Shown here: in pieces, positions 1-11,440 of the stretch
Numbering within the stretch: the stretch's first letter is position 1
Layout: every line of letters starts with the position of its first letter
Origin: Diplolepis rosae
Lineage: Eukaryota > Arthropoda > Insecta > Hymenoptera > Diplolepididae
Length of the DNA stretch: 64,000 nucleotides
Direction: 5' to 3'
Assembly (NCBI GenBank): GCA_030998225.1
Contig: JAPYXD010000698.1
Coordinates: forward strand, 4,071,001 to 4,135,000
Position numbers and translations under genes: made by a program
The notes under the pieces: generated by a model
What the model was told of the DNA's origin: nothing
What the model saw: the letters and a program-made list of their open reading frames with translations, nothing else
The model's database searches: none

Positions 1-153
1 AAAGAGGTTAGTGTTAATCAGTCAAATTTCACTGGTTACTTTAGTGAAAATTAACTAATTCAACAGTGAAAAATATTTTTTCGCTGATGAATCAGTGAAA
101 AGGCAAATCGCTAATTCAATCAGAGGAAATTTGACTGATTCAGATTTAGAGAG
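1..153. repeat. Palindromic MITE family A, copy 1 (left end cut by window)
   Basis: This is the right part of a dispersed element whose ends read CTCTCTAAATCTGAATCAGTC and its complement. It ends with GATTTAGAGAG at 143-153 and closely follows the copy at 50525-50737. The interior is built from the self-complementary units TCACTGATTGAATCAGTGA and CAGTCAAATTTGACTG. It has no coding capacity. Confidence 0.8.
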
Positions 154-206
154 TTTTGTGTATAAAAAGTTATTTTTTTCTTTTTACGTTTTCTGGGGAA
201 CCATAT

Positions 207-315
207 AACGTGATTATGTAAAATTTTGAGTTTTTATCAACCTTGGACCGTAAAGCCAACTATAAACATATATCTTCAATTATTAATTAAGGGGCAATGC
301 AAGTCCAGAATATGA
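207..315 (+). repeat. Tail fragment of the hammerhead-bearing Penelope-like family
   Basis: The stretch from TGATTATGTAAAA through TTGGACCGTAAAGCCAAC to AAGTCCAGAATATGA matches the outer part of the right arm at 36514-36629. The ribozyme core expected just upstream is missing and unrelated T-rich DNA sits there. It is a truncated, inactive remnant. Confidence 0.7.
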
Positions 316-397
316 CTGTTAAAAATTTTAGGAAGCATTTCTTCATCTAAAAAATAAGTGATCAATTTTGGCGCATATAATTTTTAAATATATACAT

Positions 398-449
398 GAA
401 CGAATGAATGTATAATTTAGTCACGTGGGCCAATTGATCCATGGCCTTG
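398..449 (-). repeat. MITE family C, end fragment
   Basis: The terminal inverted repeat of family C (GGCCATGGATCAATTGGCC, then CACGTGACTAAATTATACATT) is visible in reverse orientation. Only about 50 bp remain, so it is a truncated copy of the element that is complete at 21038-21395. Confidence 0.6.
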
Positions 450-1674
450 AGTGGATTTTGTTGAATCAACACAATTTCTGAAATCAGTCAAACAAAAAAG
501 ACCTCAATCAAACAATTCAAAAACTGAACAAATTCAAGAAATTATTATTTTGCTCGTATATTTTAACCAAATAAGACACATTTTTAGTGCATTGTCACGT
601 ATGTAAAATCTAGATCATGCGCAGTAGATGAAATAATTTTATTAGAAAATATGTGCAATCATAAAAATTATTTAGCCCTCGATATTTTATTGCATTATAT
701 CGCATTTTTTATATATTGGTTTTAAAAATCTATGAAGTATGTTCAACGGTGAAAAGTATTTCATTTTTACTGCAAAAGATGAAAATTAGATTAGGATATA
801 ACGTAAAAAAGAGAAAGGGAATCAAAAATCTTGATCCTCAGATTTAAAGTGATAGATGAAATTTAAAAATCAAAAATATTATGAAATTAATTAAAAATTT
901 CAATCAAATTTGTAAAAACCTTATAATATGAGGTGAAAAATTGTATTTTGTGAAACAGAATGGAAATGAAAGAAAGAATTTGACTTGATCCAAAAGGCTA
1001 AAAGCATTTTTATGATAAATAAAAATTTTTCTTTTTTACACTCAGAGAAAGTTTTCTTATGTTTCAACCAAATGATCAATTAATTAGATAAGAATTCTTA
1101 CTTCTGTGTTAAGTAAAATGCGAAATGAAACTACATCTACATTTTTATAAAGAAATACTTCATTACATAATTAATATACAACGGATGTAATATATAATAT
1201 ATGTATATATACCAAATATGTATTTATATTTTTAATAAAAAAAGTGTAATGAATTAAATTTGAATTTTTTATAGTCTACGTGTTGCAAACCAACGCAAAA
1301 TTTTACAGAGCACTCATAACTATTGTAATTTTTATTAATAATTTAAAATAGTTTTGACATTGTTTTAGAATCCTTCAATCATACAATGTTATTGTTTCCA
1401 ACATTTCAACCTTTTTAAATTATCAATATATTTTCGTTGTAAGATAATTCTATATTTGTTCATAAAACGAAAATCGAATATTTGTTTAAATCGATATCGT
1501 TCTTAATTTTTGGTAAAGGCTATGTATCTTTTATTGAATTACTTTTACTTAATTTTTTTATTTTTCATTACTTACTGATACTCTTTTGTCTCCAAACTGA
1601 TATGCCCATGCCAAATGGAATGAATAATTTAATTTTTAATTTTTATTAATTCATCAATTTCACATATTTGTAAT
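450..1674. other. AT-rich stretch without recognisable feature
   Basis: No open frame of convincing length, splice-bounded exon, RNA gene or family repeat was seen. Runs of A/T and short TA tracts (about 1195-1215) dominate. Confidence 0.5.
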
Positions 1675-2048
1675 GCCATGGACCAACTTCATGACGTGAC
1701 TTAATTGTAGTTTATATTCATCTAAGATAACCTTTTTAATATAAAAAATATCTCCCTGAAAATTTGGAAGATATAACAAAATATTTTAAAAAACGTCTGT
1801 CTGGTACGCTTTATCAAAACTTTTGTAATAAAATTTACAATTACCTCTAATTGCCGATAAATTTCTCAATTCTATTTCATATGAAAAATTTTTTTTTCAG
1901 ATTTCACAAAAACGAACCAGACACATTCCTCGTTGTATTCAAATACATTTTTCAAATTTTCATTAAGATATTTTGTTTGCAAAAAAGTTATCTTACAAGA
2001 ATATATTTATTTATATATTTGGTCACGTGGTTAGGTTGTTGCATGGCC
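1675..2048 (+). mobile_element. MITE family C, copy 2
   Basis: It starts GCCATGGACCAAC and ends GCATGGCC, followed by TTAA, with the same interior order as the copy at 21038-21395. It is non-coding and diverged. A hairpin element (2053-2321) is inserted at its right edge. The small open frame that crosses it (1851-2135) has no protein-like character. Confidence 0.7.
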
Positions 2049-2052
2049 TTAA

Positions 2053-2321
2053 TATGTCTTACTTATCCGATCCCTACTTTACCGACACTTTTTTTCGCCC
2101 TTCGCATATCCACGTTAATTGAGATATCAAGTTAAACCTCTGAGTAATTGAGTTAAAACCAGTGAAATTTTTTTTCATAATTATAAATATTTAGGAGTAG
2201 ATAAACGGTCTTTAGTGCTTTTTAATTAACCACTCAAAGTTTTACCTCAATATTTCAATTAATGCGGAAATGCAAAGGGCGAAAAAAAAGTGCCGGTAAG
2301 GTAGGGATCGGATAAGTAAGA
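2053..2321. mobile_element. Hairpin element flanked by 11-bp direct repeat
   Basis: The arms TCTTACTTATCCGATCCCTAC at the left and the complement GTAGGGATCGGATAAGTAAGA at the right form a long inverted repeat that continues through CTTTTTTTCGCCCTT. The sequence CATGGCCTTAA lies immediately on both sides (2042-2052 and 2322-2332). That suggests an insertion into the end of MITE C with an unusually long target duplication. It is non-coding. Confidence 0.65.
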
Positions 2322-2720
2322 CATGGCCTTAACTCAAAATATCTCGTTTCACATGAACATGAGTTTTCAGGCAAAAACGTCGGTAAATTGAAAATCGATA
2401 ACTGATACACAGTTCATAAGAGCAGCTAGAACTCAGATTTCTACATGTTTATGTACCAAATGATTTAAATAATTAAGGGCATCTGACACTGCAAATTAGC
2501 AACTTCATCAAAGCAAGGTTATGTTTTTACATCTTTACGTTGAAAATAATTAAAATTAATATATAAAAATTTGGGAGAATATAAAATACATCCAAACGGA
2601 CTTAGATTGACTAATTTTAGCTTTGATAATGAAAAAATGTTTATCGAATGATTTTTCTAAAATTAAACTTTTTTATATGTTGAAATTAATAATAATCTAC
2701 TTCCGTTTTTACCTTCACTA

Positions 2721-2991
2721 CTTTCTAAATCTGAATCAGTCAAATTTTGACTGATTGAATCAGTGATTTGCCTTTTCACTTATTCATCAGCGAAAAAATA
2801 TTTTTTACTGTTGAATCAGTTAATTTTCACTGATTGAATCAATGAAAAATATTTTTCACTGTTAAATCAGTTAATTTTCACTAAAGTAACCAGTGAAATT
2901 TGACTGATTTACAGTAACCTCTTTTTAGCTATTTGAATCAGTCAAATTTCACTGATAATCAGTAGATTTTGACTGATTCAAATTTAGAGAG
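2721..2991. mobile_element. Palindromic MITE family A, copy 2
   Basis: The ends CTTTCTAAATCTGAATCAG and TTCAAATTTAGAGAG are inverted repeats with TA on both sides (2719-2720 and 2992-2993). The interior consists of iterated CACTGATTNAATCAGTG units. It is non-coding. Confidence 0.85.
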
Positions 2992-3299
2992 TACCATTTA
3001 CTCAGATTTTCAAAACAACATTGCTTTTATTTTGGACACAAACATCTAGAAATCTAATATCAACCAAATTTGATAATTTCCTAAGTACCACTTGCCTTCA
3101 AATAAAATTTTTTAAATTTTCATCCACTATAGTAGTTGAAATATCAAACTAAATTAGTGTCGGTAAGGAAAACATCGCTTTTAGTTTCTTATCATTCCAG
3201 TTGGATAGTGAAATCCGATATATACATATTTCCAACTTATTCTTAACTGTACCGCTAGATGTCCATTTTTTTGAATTCATATACCTCAATAAAAAGACT

Positions 3300-3545
3300 G
3301 AATGTAATTGGTTGGCGACATCAAGTATGGATAAATTTTCGTGGCGTCAAGTGGTTGCTTAGCAACCAATCTCAGCCAATAGAAGAGCTGATACTTGAAT
3401 ATGGATACCACTGGTTTCCCTTCCGCTCAATTTATTCTCCCCCTCGCCTAAGTCTGACTTTTTGCTTTGTCCCCTTATTTAATAGTTCTGGCTTGCTTTT
3501 CAATTTGAAACTTCGTCTCAGTATCGCAATTTTAAAGTTGAATTT
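3300..3545 (+). promoter_or_regulatory. Possible promoter with palindromic X-box and CCAAT motifs
   Basis: A perfect palindrome GTTGCTTAGCAAC lies at 3354-3366 and fits the half-site layout of RFX-factor X-boxes. It is followed by CCAAT boxes in ACCAATCTCAGCCAATAG. The interval is less AT-rich than its surroundings and not recognisably part of a repeat. A 30-nt exon candidate with the same strand sense lies about 400 bp downstream. Assignment as a promoter is inference from motifs alone. Confidence 0.3.
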
Positions 3546-3760
3546 TGTAATGCAATTATAATGCGTTGCGGGAATAAATAAAAGTCTTATACATATATGT
3601 AATATTCCAATGAATCACTTTATTGTAACCAGAGATTCAAGATTTCTTTACACATTTCTGATGTTTCAAAATTCTAATTCGATTTGAGTAAATTTAAATA
3701 AACTTCAAAGATCATTTTTAATTTTACTAATCTTAATAATTTTTTCTTTTTTTTTTCCAG

Positions 3761-3790
3761 TTGCCAGATTTGAATAATCTAGATGAAAAG
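3761..3790 (+). CDS. Candidate 30-nt coding micro-exon
   Basis: A long pyrimidine tract ending TTTTTTTTCCAG is followed by 30 bases and then by the donor GTAAGA. Only one frame is open and it gives LPDLNNLDEK, exactly ten codons with phase 0 at both ends, so inclusion or skipping would keep the frame. No neighbouring exon could be joined with confidence. The first-exon candidate at 20377-20421 also ends in phase 0, but it lies downstream and could only be an alternative start. I do not recognise the protein. Confidence 0.35.
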
Positions 3791-3968
3791 GTAAGATTAA
3801 TTTTTCTATACTTCGTAGAATTTTATTTCTTTCAATATTCTAGATAAGAATTGCCATAATATGACGTCCCACGTAGAAAACAACAACTCGAATTTTGTAG
3901 ATAAGAGAATAATTCTTTTTTGATATGAAAGAGCGGTTTAAAAACTGTCGGTAGCATTGGAAATCTGA

Positions 3969-4410
3969 AAATCGATTTTTTTCTAGTAGGGGGTCAAAAA
4001 ATGGATTTGTTTGCAACGCACGGAGTAATAAAATCCACTTTATGACCCGCTAGAATAAAAATCCATTTTTTGTCCCTATAGTGGCAAAAAATCGTGTGCG
4101 ACACGTGAAAAACATTTTTTGTCCACCATACATCGAAAGTTAGCCTTGTTGGTATCGTTTTGCGTGCGGAAAGTTGATTTTTCCGTACGCAAGACAACAC
4201 CAACTCTATGAGTCGCGACTCGCTCGTGTGTTAAAATACGTTCCACACTTGATACGAACGATATTTTTTGTTCGCTATATACCGAAAGTTAGCCAAGTCG
4301 GTGTCGTTTTGCGTGGGGAAAATTGTTTTTACGCACACTGAAAATTTTACCGCACTAGTGCGGGAAAATCAACTTTCTTTATTTCATAATATACTATTTC
4401 CGCCCTAGGG
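3969..4410. repeat. Dispersed repeat family J, copy 1
   Basis: The signature is GGGGTCAAAAAATGGATTTG, then a short gap, then CCACTTTATGACCCGCTAG, with GTGTGCGACACG nearby. It recurs at about 5766-6395, 12480-12710 and 38690-38815. It is non-coding and of unknown class. Confidence 0.6.
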
Positions 4411-4439
4411 CCTTTTCTTTGCAGAACGTCACATATTTA

Positions 4440-4886
4440 CAGTGGCGTAGCTACCGGGTTCGTTGCAGGTGGCAATCATCGAGGCCCCCAAATCCCCGGT
4501 TCGATTTTTGATTGGTCCTCCCCAGGGCCGTATTTAGGTTAGTGGAGGCCTTGAGTCCAGTTGATGGTGGGGGCCCTTTACTAAACGTAAATAGTCGATT
4601 GAACAAAAATCATACTGGAGTTTTTGTTACATTAAAAATATTTTTGTTGCAATTTTTTACGTGACTGGTGAGGGCCCGAGTCTCACTGGCCTCGTCCTTA
4701 ATTCGGTCCTGGTCCTCCCACTTATTATATTTCACAGATTTTTTAACTTATTAATTTCTGCATTCCTAAAATAATACAAAAGAAGTTTATAAAATTGCAT
4801 CAAAAATACATTCAGGATTCTATTGAGTTAGTTGGGGTGCTTAAAAAGTCTTCACCTGGGCCTCGCCAGGTGAAGCTACGTCACTG
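4440..4886. mobile_element. Non-autonomous hAT-type element with perfect 8-bp duplication
   Basis: The left end CAGTGGCGTAGCTACC and the right end GGTGAAGCTACGTCACTG are inverted repeats of the CAGTG-type found in hAT transposons. The flanking octamers at 4432-4439 and 4887-4894 are both CATATTTA, an exact 8-bp target duplication as hAT elements produce. The 447-bp interior has no transposase, so any movement would need enzyme from elsewhere. Confidence 0.85.
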
Positions 4887-5615
4887 CATATTTAGATATT
4901 TTTACATTCATCCGATTACTAGAAAGATTATGAACTTTTTATACCTGATTGACAGTGAAAAAAAAAGTTTTAGGAGATTTTCACCAGTTGAAACAAAGAG
5001 AAGTAAAGGTAGCAATTCAAATTTAGAGAGCGTGTTCACGGAAAAGGAAAAGCTCATTCTCGTTTCGAATGTGCATACAAATGCCATCCTGTTTACAACA
5101 CGCCATACATATCTGGCAGGTAGCTCATCTGTAACTCGGTGACACGCTAGAGTAGTCTATGTACAATACTTGTCGTATATTTGTTTTAAATTCAATATCT
5201 ATCTGCATTATGAGAAGCTTATATTAAATCTAAGAATTATTCTCTTCATAATTAATGATGAATAGTACGTTGGATTCAACATTATGTAAATCTCAAGGTG
5301 CCTTACAGCCACATAAGCAGATGGGTGTGGATAAATTTAAATAATGAAGCTCCAAAGATTTAAAATTTCAAATTCCTGACATGGTCTGTTAAGCGATTCT
5401 TTGATGCTCCTGTACTGCTTATAAACAAAAATATACTTTCACATTTATACTTGACCTACAGAGAGTCAATTAATAATATGTTAATTTTATGCCTTCCATT
5501 TTTACTCAAACGCATAAAACTACCGCACGTATAAAAGAAGGGTGTACAACCAGAACTTATAGGTTCACTTTTCTAATATAAGTCCCGGAAGAAGGATTTT
5601 CGGATTAGATCTGTA

Positions 5616-5765
5616 CACTCAGAGACTTTTTGTTAGAGTAAATGATAAAAATGAATAAAAATTTAGTATTATATTGTTTTAAAATAGGGAAAGCCGAGGT
5701 TTTATTATACTTATTCATATTATGGCATCGAAATTCAATATAGTCATAACAGTCGTTTCTCTACT
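5616..5765 (+). repeat. MITE family L, left end
   Basis: It begins after TA with CACTCAGAGACTTTTTGTTAG and continues through GGCATCGAAATTCAATATAGTC, matching 27853-27990. No matching right end was found nearby, so the copy is partial. Confidence 0.6.
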
Positions 5766-6395
5766 AGCAGGTCATAAAGTTGATTTTATTTCCTCCTGCG
5801 AGGCAACCAGATCCATTTTTTGCCCCCCCCCCCCCCCGTAGAAAAAAATCGCATGCAACACTGGAAAAACATTTAATTTTACTTGTGCACGGAGAAAAAT
5901 GGAGATCAGAAGAATATGAACGATTACTAGAAATTAGGGATGATTAGTAAAAATGACAAGAGAGTAATTGAGAGCACAAGACTGATTACCAAACTGCGTG
6001 GCACTCTCTTCTGTCATCTAGTAATTGTTCCTATTTTCCAGTAATCACCCATATTCTTCTGATCTCCATTTTTCTCCGTGTGTGATTGTTGACCTCGCTT
6101 TGCTCGGGCATCAAACTTCAGGCTCGAAAAAATTTTTTTTTTTCCCTAGGTGTATAATATACTATTTTTTACTAAAGGTTAATAAAGTGCATTTTACTGT
6201 CCCTGCGAGGTAACCAGATCCATTTTTTGACAGCCCCCCTCCCCCCCCCAAGTAGAAAAAAAATCGTGTGCAACACACGAAAAAACTTTTATTTTACTCG
6301 TGTGATTGTTGACTTCGCTTTGCTCGGGCATCAAACTTCAGGCTCGAAAAAATGTCACGACTAGTCCCGGCCATTTTGATTTTATCGATCTTGTG
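5766..6395. repeat. Dispersed repeat family J, two tandem copies
   Basis: Two successive units share GAGGTAACCAGATCCATTTTT, a long C run, GTAGAAAAAAATCG and GCTCGGGCATCAAACTTCAG. The first unit is split by a 193-bp hairpin element at 5888-6080. The LTR retrotransposon begins just after the second unit. It is non-coding. Confidence 0.6.
5888..6080. mobile_element. 193-bp hairpin MITE with CACGGAGAAAA ends
   Basis: The left end CACGGAGAAAAATGGAGATC and the right end GATCTCCATTTTTCTCCGTG are perfect inverted repeats that extend through AGAAGAATATG. The flanking dinucleotide is TG on both sides. The uninterrupted neighbour copy of family J reads ACTCGTGTGATTG, which supports a 2-bp TG duplication. 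It is non-coding. Confidence 0.8.
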
Positions 6396-6401
6396 TAGTA
6401 G

Positions 6402-7171
6402 TGTGGCGTCTCTTGTCACCTACGCCACTACAAATTAATACATTGTTCCTTTGGGGAAATTTCGATTTTGTTACTTTAGATTTTATTTTATTTTACGACT
6501 GCAAAGACCTAGAAAATTTCAATTGTTACCGCTTTAGATTTTATTTTATTTTACGGCTGCAAATCCTTCGACAAATTTTAACTATTACTTCTTTAGATTG
6601 TATTCTTCTTTGTAACTTCTAATCCCTAGTTCGTGTCTTTCTTCATGATTCAAAAGTATTTTTCAATGTAGCTTAAACTCTAATGACCTGCAGTTCTACA
6701 AAATATTTTATAACTCAAGCTATAAGGCTAATTTCCTAAATCTAAATTTATGGTTAGTTTTTCTCTGCAGAAATTATGTTCTCTTCGATACTGAGTTATT
6801 TCCTTTTGTAATATCTGTTTAGGTAATGTACTTTGTTTCGTAGTCGGGCTCTTAGAATTTATTAAGGTTTTTACTCCTACCCTTATTAGGGTTTTCACTT
6901 TGCTGACCGATGTGAGCCATCAAGGGTCTCGACCTGCCGTAAGTTCGTCAATTGTATAGAAATTTTAGTATTGTCTTTCTCTCTTTACAGTTCTTTGTTG
7001 TGTACGGTAGAATCCTAAGCAAGGACTGGACAGCAGTCAGTTAGTCTTGATCTCCCGTCCTGGGCATTTCGCCTTGGCTCCAAAAATAAAAAAATATAAA
7101 ATTTGCTTACTAGCCCCCAATCGTGTCTACATTTTTGCACCCTATTCACCCCTAAATAACTAATACTAAAG
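6402..7171 (+). repeat. 5' LTR (770 bp)
   Basis: It starts TGTGGCGTCTCTTGTC and ends TAATACTAAAG just before the primer site. GTGGCGT and ACGCCAC near the start can pair into a small hairpin. An internal direct repeat of about 65 bp contains TTTATTTTATTTTACG twice. An AATAAAAAAATATAAAA stretch near 7084 may supply 3'-end signals. Confidence 0.92.
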
Positions 7172-7190
7172 TGGTGACCCCGACGTGATT
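7172..7190 (+). other. Primer binding site, tRNA-Trp type
   Basis: TGGTGACCCCGACGTGATT directly follows the 5' LTR and is complementary to the 3' end of metazoan tRNA-Trp, including the terminal CCA. This primer is the one described for CsRn1-group Gypsy elements. Confidence 0.85.
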
Positions 7191-7308
7191 TGAACGATTT
7201 CATTTAGTGACTTGAAACGTAATCTTGTGTATAGTCCATCGAGTGAATACGTAGTGCTGACTTGGCTGACAGCGATTGTTTCGATTTTTCTTTTTGCTAG
7301 TGTCCATC

Positions 7309-8169
7309 ATGCCAAACGATAACGTGCCTCAAGTGAATCGTGCAGATCGTGAGACTGTGCTCGCCAACGTTTTGGAGAATGCTCTTTCCAATAAGCGTGT
7401 CGCGTGTCGTCTTCCGGCATTTATTTCGTCAGACCCAGAATTGTGGTTCTCTTTAGTGGAGCGAAGTTTCGCGGCATCGGGCGTGCGGGAAGATGACGAG
7501 AGATTCACAGCAGTTACCAACGCCTTGGACTCGCGAGTGACAATGGAAGTGCGTGACGTGATAGTGAATCCGCCTAGAGAGAACGCGTATAATACGTTGA
7601 AGACTCAAATAATCAAGCGCCTTAGTTCGTCCCAGGAGCAGAAAACACGCCGTCTCTTGGAAATGGAGGAGATGGGAGACAGGAAGCCTTCGCAATTTCT
7701 GCGTCATCTCCAAGGACTCGCCGGTACCTCCGTGCCGGAATCTATGCTGCGCACTCTATGGTGCGGTCGCCTGCCATTCAACGTGCAGGCTATCCTCGCC
7801 GCTCAGAAGGATCTTCCACTTGAGAGATTAGCTGACCTGGCCGACTCTATCAGCGAATTGACAGAGTCCCGGCGTACCGTGGCAGCAATTACGCCGTCAA
7901 CGTCCGAGCCGCTTATAGAGCAGTTTAAGCAGCTTTTCGTCACGATGCGCGAGGAGATCGCGAATCTCCGTAGAGAAGTGTCCGAAATCTCGAATCGTGA
8001 GCCTCGCCCTAGAGGAAAATCAGATAGTCGTTCGCGATCACGATCCCGTTCTCGCGGTCGGTATGCCGGCAAGGGAGTCTGCTGGTACCATGCGAGATTT
8101 GGTCCACAGGCCACGAGGTGCACTCAGCCGTGTTCGTATAATACGGGAAACGCGGAGGGCAGTCGTTAA
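7309..8169 (+). CDS. gag: Gag polyprotein of CsRn1-like Gypsy element
   Basis: This 286-residue structural protein would form the retrotransposon particle and bind element RNA. The ATG at 7309 was chosen because the frame upstream opens only with TTG. The body is helical and retrotransposon-Gag-like (around FSLVERSF and LPFNVQAIL). A basic Arg/Ser-rich stretch ([10 protein letters not shown]) precedes a CHCC zinc motif, C-W-Y-H, nine residues, then C-T-Q-P-C. This is CX2HX9CX3C rather than the usual CCHC knuckle. The stop codon overlaps the pol start by one base (TAATG), which suggests termination-reinitiation rather than classic frameshifting. Confidence 0.92.
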   Translation: MPNDNVPQVNRADRETVLANVLENALSNKRVACRLPAFISSDPELWFSLVERSFAASGVREDDERFTAVTNALDSRVTMEVRDVIVNPPRENAYNTLKTQIIKRLSSSQEQKTRRLLEMEEMGDRKPSQFLRHLQGLAGTSVPESMLRTLWCGRLPFNVQAILAAQKDLPLERLADLADSISELTESRRTVAAITPSTSEPLIEQFKQLFVTMREEIANLRREVSEISNREPRPRGKSDSRSRSRSRSRGRYAGKGVCWYHARFGPQATRCTQPCSYNTGNAEGSR

Positions 8170-11100
8170 TGGCGGCCGACGACAATCGCCCGACAGTTTC
8201 GCGCCGTATATTCATAATGGACCATAATTCGAAGTTGCGATTCTTGGTAGATACGGGTTCAGATTTGTGCGTGTTTCCCCGCGACCTTCTTCCTGGGCCA
8301 CGCGAAAAATCGTGTTACGAACTCGTTGCGGCCAACAGAACCGCTATTGCTACCTACGGTACCGCGACAATGACTCTTAACCTCGGACTTCGTAGAGACT
8401 ATACGTGGAGATTTGTGGTCGCGGACGTTTCGAAGCCCATCATCGGTGTCGATTTCCTCGCATACTACAACTTGTTAGTAGATGTGAGGAATCGAGAACT
8501 TTGTGATTCAACTACTCGTCTAAGTGCCCGTGGATCAGCAGTGACCGGCGAAACTTCTAGTATAAAAAGTGTCATGTGTAGTACCCCGTTCCATAGGCTC
8601 CTTATGCAGTTTCCTGACATTACTCGTCCAGACGGTGTTGCGACGGTAAAACATAAAACAGTGCACTTTATCAAAACGACTCCAGGTCCACCAGTAGCAC
8701 ACAGACCGCGCCGTCTAGCACCGGATAAGCTGCAAGCCGCAAGGAAAGAATTTGACGCAATGCTGAAGCTCGGGATAGCTAGGCCGTCGGAAAGTTCCTG
8801 GTCGTCGCCTCTACATATGGTACCAAAGAAGAATGATGAATGGAGGCCTTGTGGTGATTTTCGAGGTCTCAATGCGCGGACAGTACCTGACCGTTATCCT
8901 GTGCGACACATTCAGGATTTCGCACAGACGATTTCAGGTAAAACCATATTCTCGACAATCGACCTCGTCAAGGCGTTTCATCAGATCCCGGTCGCCGATG
9001 AAGATATTTGCAAAACGGCCATCACGACACCCTTCGGAATGTTTGAGTTCCCGTTTATGACATTTGGACTTCGCAACGCAGCTCAGACTTTTCAAAGATT
9101 TATCGATGAGGTACTACGTGGTCTGGATTTCTGCTACGCCTATATAGATGACATCTTGGTGGCATCATCATCTCTTGAGGAACATTTAAAATATCTGGAA
9201 GTTCTCTTCAAGCGTCTACAGGATTACGGTGTTGTGATAAATCCGGCAAAGTGCATTTTTGGACAATCGAGTGTAAGGTTTCTCGGTTACCTTGTCAGCT
9301 GCAGCGGTACTCAACCACTACCGGATAAAGTGGAGGTAATTCAAAGTTACCCACGACCAGAGACAGTCAAACAACTTAGGCAGTTTTTAGGTATGGTGAA
9401 CTTTTACAGGAGGTTCATACCGAAAGCTGCACAGATTCAAGCACCCTTGAACGATCTTCTGCAAGGAAACGCCAAAGGTAAAACGCCGATTTGTTGGAAT
9501 CAGGCTGCAGAAACAGCGTTTCATGACACTAAAGTGAGTCTGGCACAAGCAGCTCTACTCGCACACCCAAGAATCAACGTTCCTCTAGCTATATTTTGCG
9601 ATGCATCGGACTTCACTGTGGGAGCAGCTCTGCAACAACTAACTGATGATGGATGGGAACCACTGGGATTCTTCTCTAGGAAACTGAACACCTCCGAACG
9701 CAAGTATTCGGCTTACGATCGGGAATTACTGGCAATCTACGAGACAGTAAAGCACTTCCTTCACATGTTGGAAGCGAGGAATTTCACCATCTATACGGAC
9801 CACAAACCTCTCATGTATGCATTTCAGAAAAAGGACAAACAGTGCACACCAAGGCAGTTCCGGTACCTCGACTTTATCGGTCAGTATTCTACCGATATTC
9901 GACATGTATCCGGCGAAGAAAATGTCGTGGCCGATGCACTCTCTCGTATAGAGGTAGTTGAACCAGCGCTGGATCTGGAAGCACTAGCAGCAGCACAGAG
10001 GAATGACAACGAACTGAAGGCTATGGAAAAAGGTAAATCGAAGCTGCAACTCAAGTTAATTAGAATTCCAGAAGCTGACGTGTCATTAGTTTGCGACGTA
10101 TCCACATCAACAGCCCGGCCGTACATTCCAGAGCAGTTTCGTCGAAGGATCTACGAGAGCATTCACAAGCCTTCTCATCCAGGCAGCAATGCAACCGTCA
10201 AAATGGTAACGCAACGTTATGTTTGGCCGTCAGTCAAAAAGGACTGCAGACTATGGTCCCGCAATTGTGTGGAGTGTCAGCAGATGAAGGTCACGCGACA
10301 CGTGACTACAGCACCAGGGACGTTCCAACTTCCTTCGCAACGATTCGAGCACGTACATCTCGATATTGTGTACTTGCCCAGTTCAGAGGGATGCAGATAT
10401 TGTCTGACCTGCGTCGACCGATTCTCTCGATGGCCAGAAGCTGTACCGATGGAAAATCAAGAAGCTTCAACCGTTGCAAGAGCTTTTTACACCCATTGGA
10501 TAGCCAGGTACGGTACACCTCTGCGCGTGACTACAGACCAAGGAAAACAATTCGAGTCACACCTGTTTAGAGATCTCAATCGTCTAACAGGTACAGCTCA
10601 CTTCAAGACAACAGCTTATCATCCAGCGGCCAACGGCATGGTAGAAAGATTTCATCGTCAATTCAAAGCTGCCATTAAGTGCCACAGACACTCGCGGTGG
10701 ACGGAAATTTTACCAACGGTGATGCTCGGCATCCGCTCAGCGTGGAAGGATGACATTCAAGCAACTTCAGCAGAGATGCTCTACGGACAGACGCTTAGGC
10801 TTCCTGGTGAATTGTTATCACCTTCAATCAGATCATCAGGGGAAATAGGAGAGGCACCTGACTTTGTCCAGACTCTTCGCACTCATGCCCAGCAGCTACG
10901 CCCAGTGCAAGGTTCTAGACACGACAAGAAGTCGCTGTTTGTGTTCAAGGACCTTGCAACAACTGACAGGGTTTTTGTGCGTCACGACGGACCTAAAGCA
11001 CCTCTACAATGTCCGTACGATGGCCCGTTTCGAGTGATCTCGAGGTCGGAGAAGAAATTCATCCTTGACATCAATGGACGAAGTGTCACTGTCTCCACCG

Positions 11101-11417
11101 ACAGACTGAAACCAGCCTATATTATGGCAGACATGGAGACCGACAGCGACGATGACAGTGACGATGACAGTGACGACGCAGAGGAGCCAGTAGCCATTAC
11201 CTTTCATCGAGTTCCAGTGCAAGCTACTGGTCCAAGAGTTCCAGACGTTCCAGTTCCGGAGACTTTAGTTCCGGATGTTCCAGCTCAAGCAGTGGTGGTT
11301 CCAGTTCTGGAAACTCGAAAAAGCGTTGAGAGAGCGTCAACCACATCGGAAGGGTATCGTACGCGATCAGGCAGACGTGTGCGTTTCGCGGATCGTTTTC
11401 AGGCTGGTTATTCGTGA
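8169..11417 (+). CDS. pol: Pol polyprotein: protease, RT, RNase H, integrase
   Basis: The 1082-residue frame is uninterrupted. An aspartic protease DTGSD starts at residue 28. Reverse transcriptase follows with YIDD at 325-328. RNase H has FCDAS around 476-480 and TDHKPL further on. Integrase carries an HHCC zinc site (H666, H670, C700, C703) and a D732, D790, E826 triad with the canonical 35 residues between the last two. The order PR-RT-RH-IN is that of Gypsy elements. The C-terminus has an acidic Asp/Ser repeat around residue 990 and a Val/Pro-rich tail. Key catalytic residues are all present, so the enzyme set looks functional by sequence. Confidence 0.95.
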   Translation: MAADDNRPTVSRRIFIMDHNSKLRFLVDTGSDLCVFPRDLLPGPREKSCYELVAANRTAIATYGTATMTLNLGLRRDYTWRFVVADVSKPIIGVDFLAYYNLLVDVRNRELCDSTTRLSARGSAVTGETSSIKSVMCSTPFHRLLMQFPDITRPDGVATVKHKTVHFIKTTPGPPVAHRPRRLAPDKLQAARKEFDAMLKLGIARPSESSWSSPLHMVPKKNDEWRPCGDFRGLNARTVPDRYPVRHIQDFAQTISGKTIFSTIDLVKAFHQIPVADEDICKTAITTPFGMFEFPFMTFGLRNAAQTFQRFIDEVLRGLDFCYAYIDDILVASSSLEEHLKYLEVLFKRLQDYGVVINPAKCIFGQSSVRFLGYLVSCSGTQPLPDKVEVIQSYPRPETVKQLRQFLGMVNFYRRFIPKAAQIQAPLNDLLQGNAKGKTPICWNQAAETAFHDTKVSLAQAALLAHPRINVPLAIFCDASDFTVGAALQQLTDDGWEPLGFFSRKLNTSERKYSAYDRELLAIYETVKHFLHMLEARNFTIYTDHKPLMYAFQKKDKQCTPRQFRYLDFIGQYSTDIRHVSGEENVVADALSRIEVVEPALDLEALAAAQRNDNELKAMEKGKSKLQLKLIRIPEADVSLVCDVSTSTARPYIPEQFRRRIYESIHKPSHPGSNATVKMVTQRYVWPSVKKDCRLWSRNCVECQQMKVTRHVTTAPGTFQLPSQRFEHVHLDIVYLPSSEGCRYCLTCVDRFSRWPEAVPMENQEASTVARAFYTHWIARYGTPLRVTTDQGKQFESHLFRDLNRLTGTAHFKTTAYHPAANGMVERFHRQFKAAIKCHRHSRWTEILPTVMLGIRSAWKDDIQATSAEMLYGQTLRLPGELLSPSIRSSGEIGEAPDFVQTLRTHAQQLRPVQGSRHDKKSLFVFKDLATTDRVFVRHDGPKAPLQCPYDGPFRVISRSEKKFILDINGRSVTVSTDRLKPAYIMADMETDSDDDSDDDSDDAEEPVAITFHRVPVQATGPRVPDVPVPETLVPDVPAQAVVVPVLETRKSVERASTTSEGYRTRSGRRVRFADRFQAGYS

Positions 11418-11430
11418 TTAAATCACTGGT

Positions 11431-11437
11431 AGGGGGG
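11431..11437 (+). other. Polypurine tract
   Basis: AGGGGGG lies three bases before the 3' LTR, the position where second-strand synthesis is primed. Confidence 0.75.
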
Positions 11438-11440
11438 TAC

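Noticed and set aside
7329..11222. Many open frames antisense to gag and pol
   Set aside because: They are shadows of the two real retrotransposon frames. They have no start context, motif or independent support.
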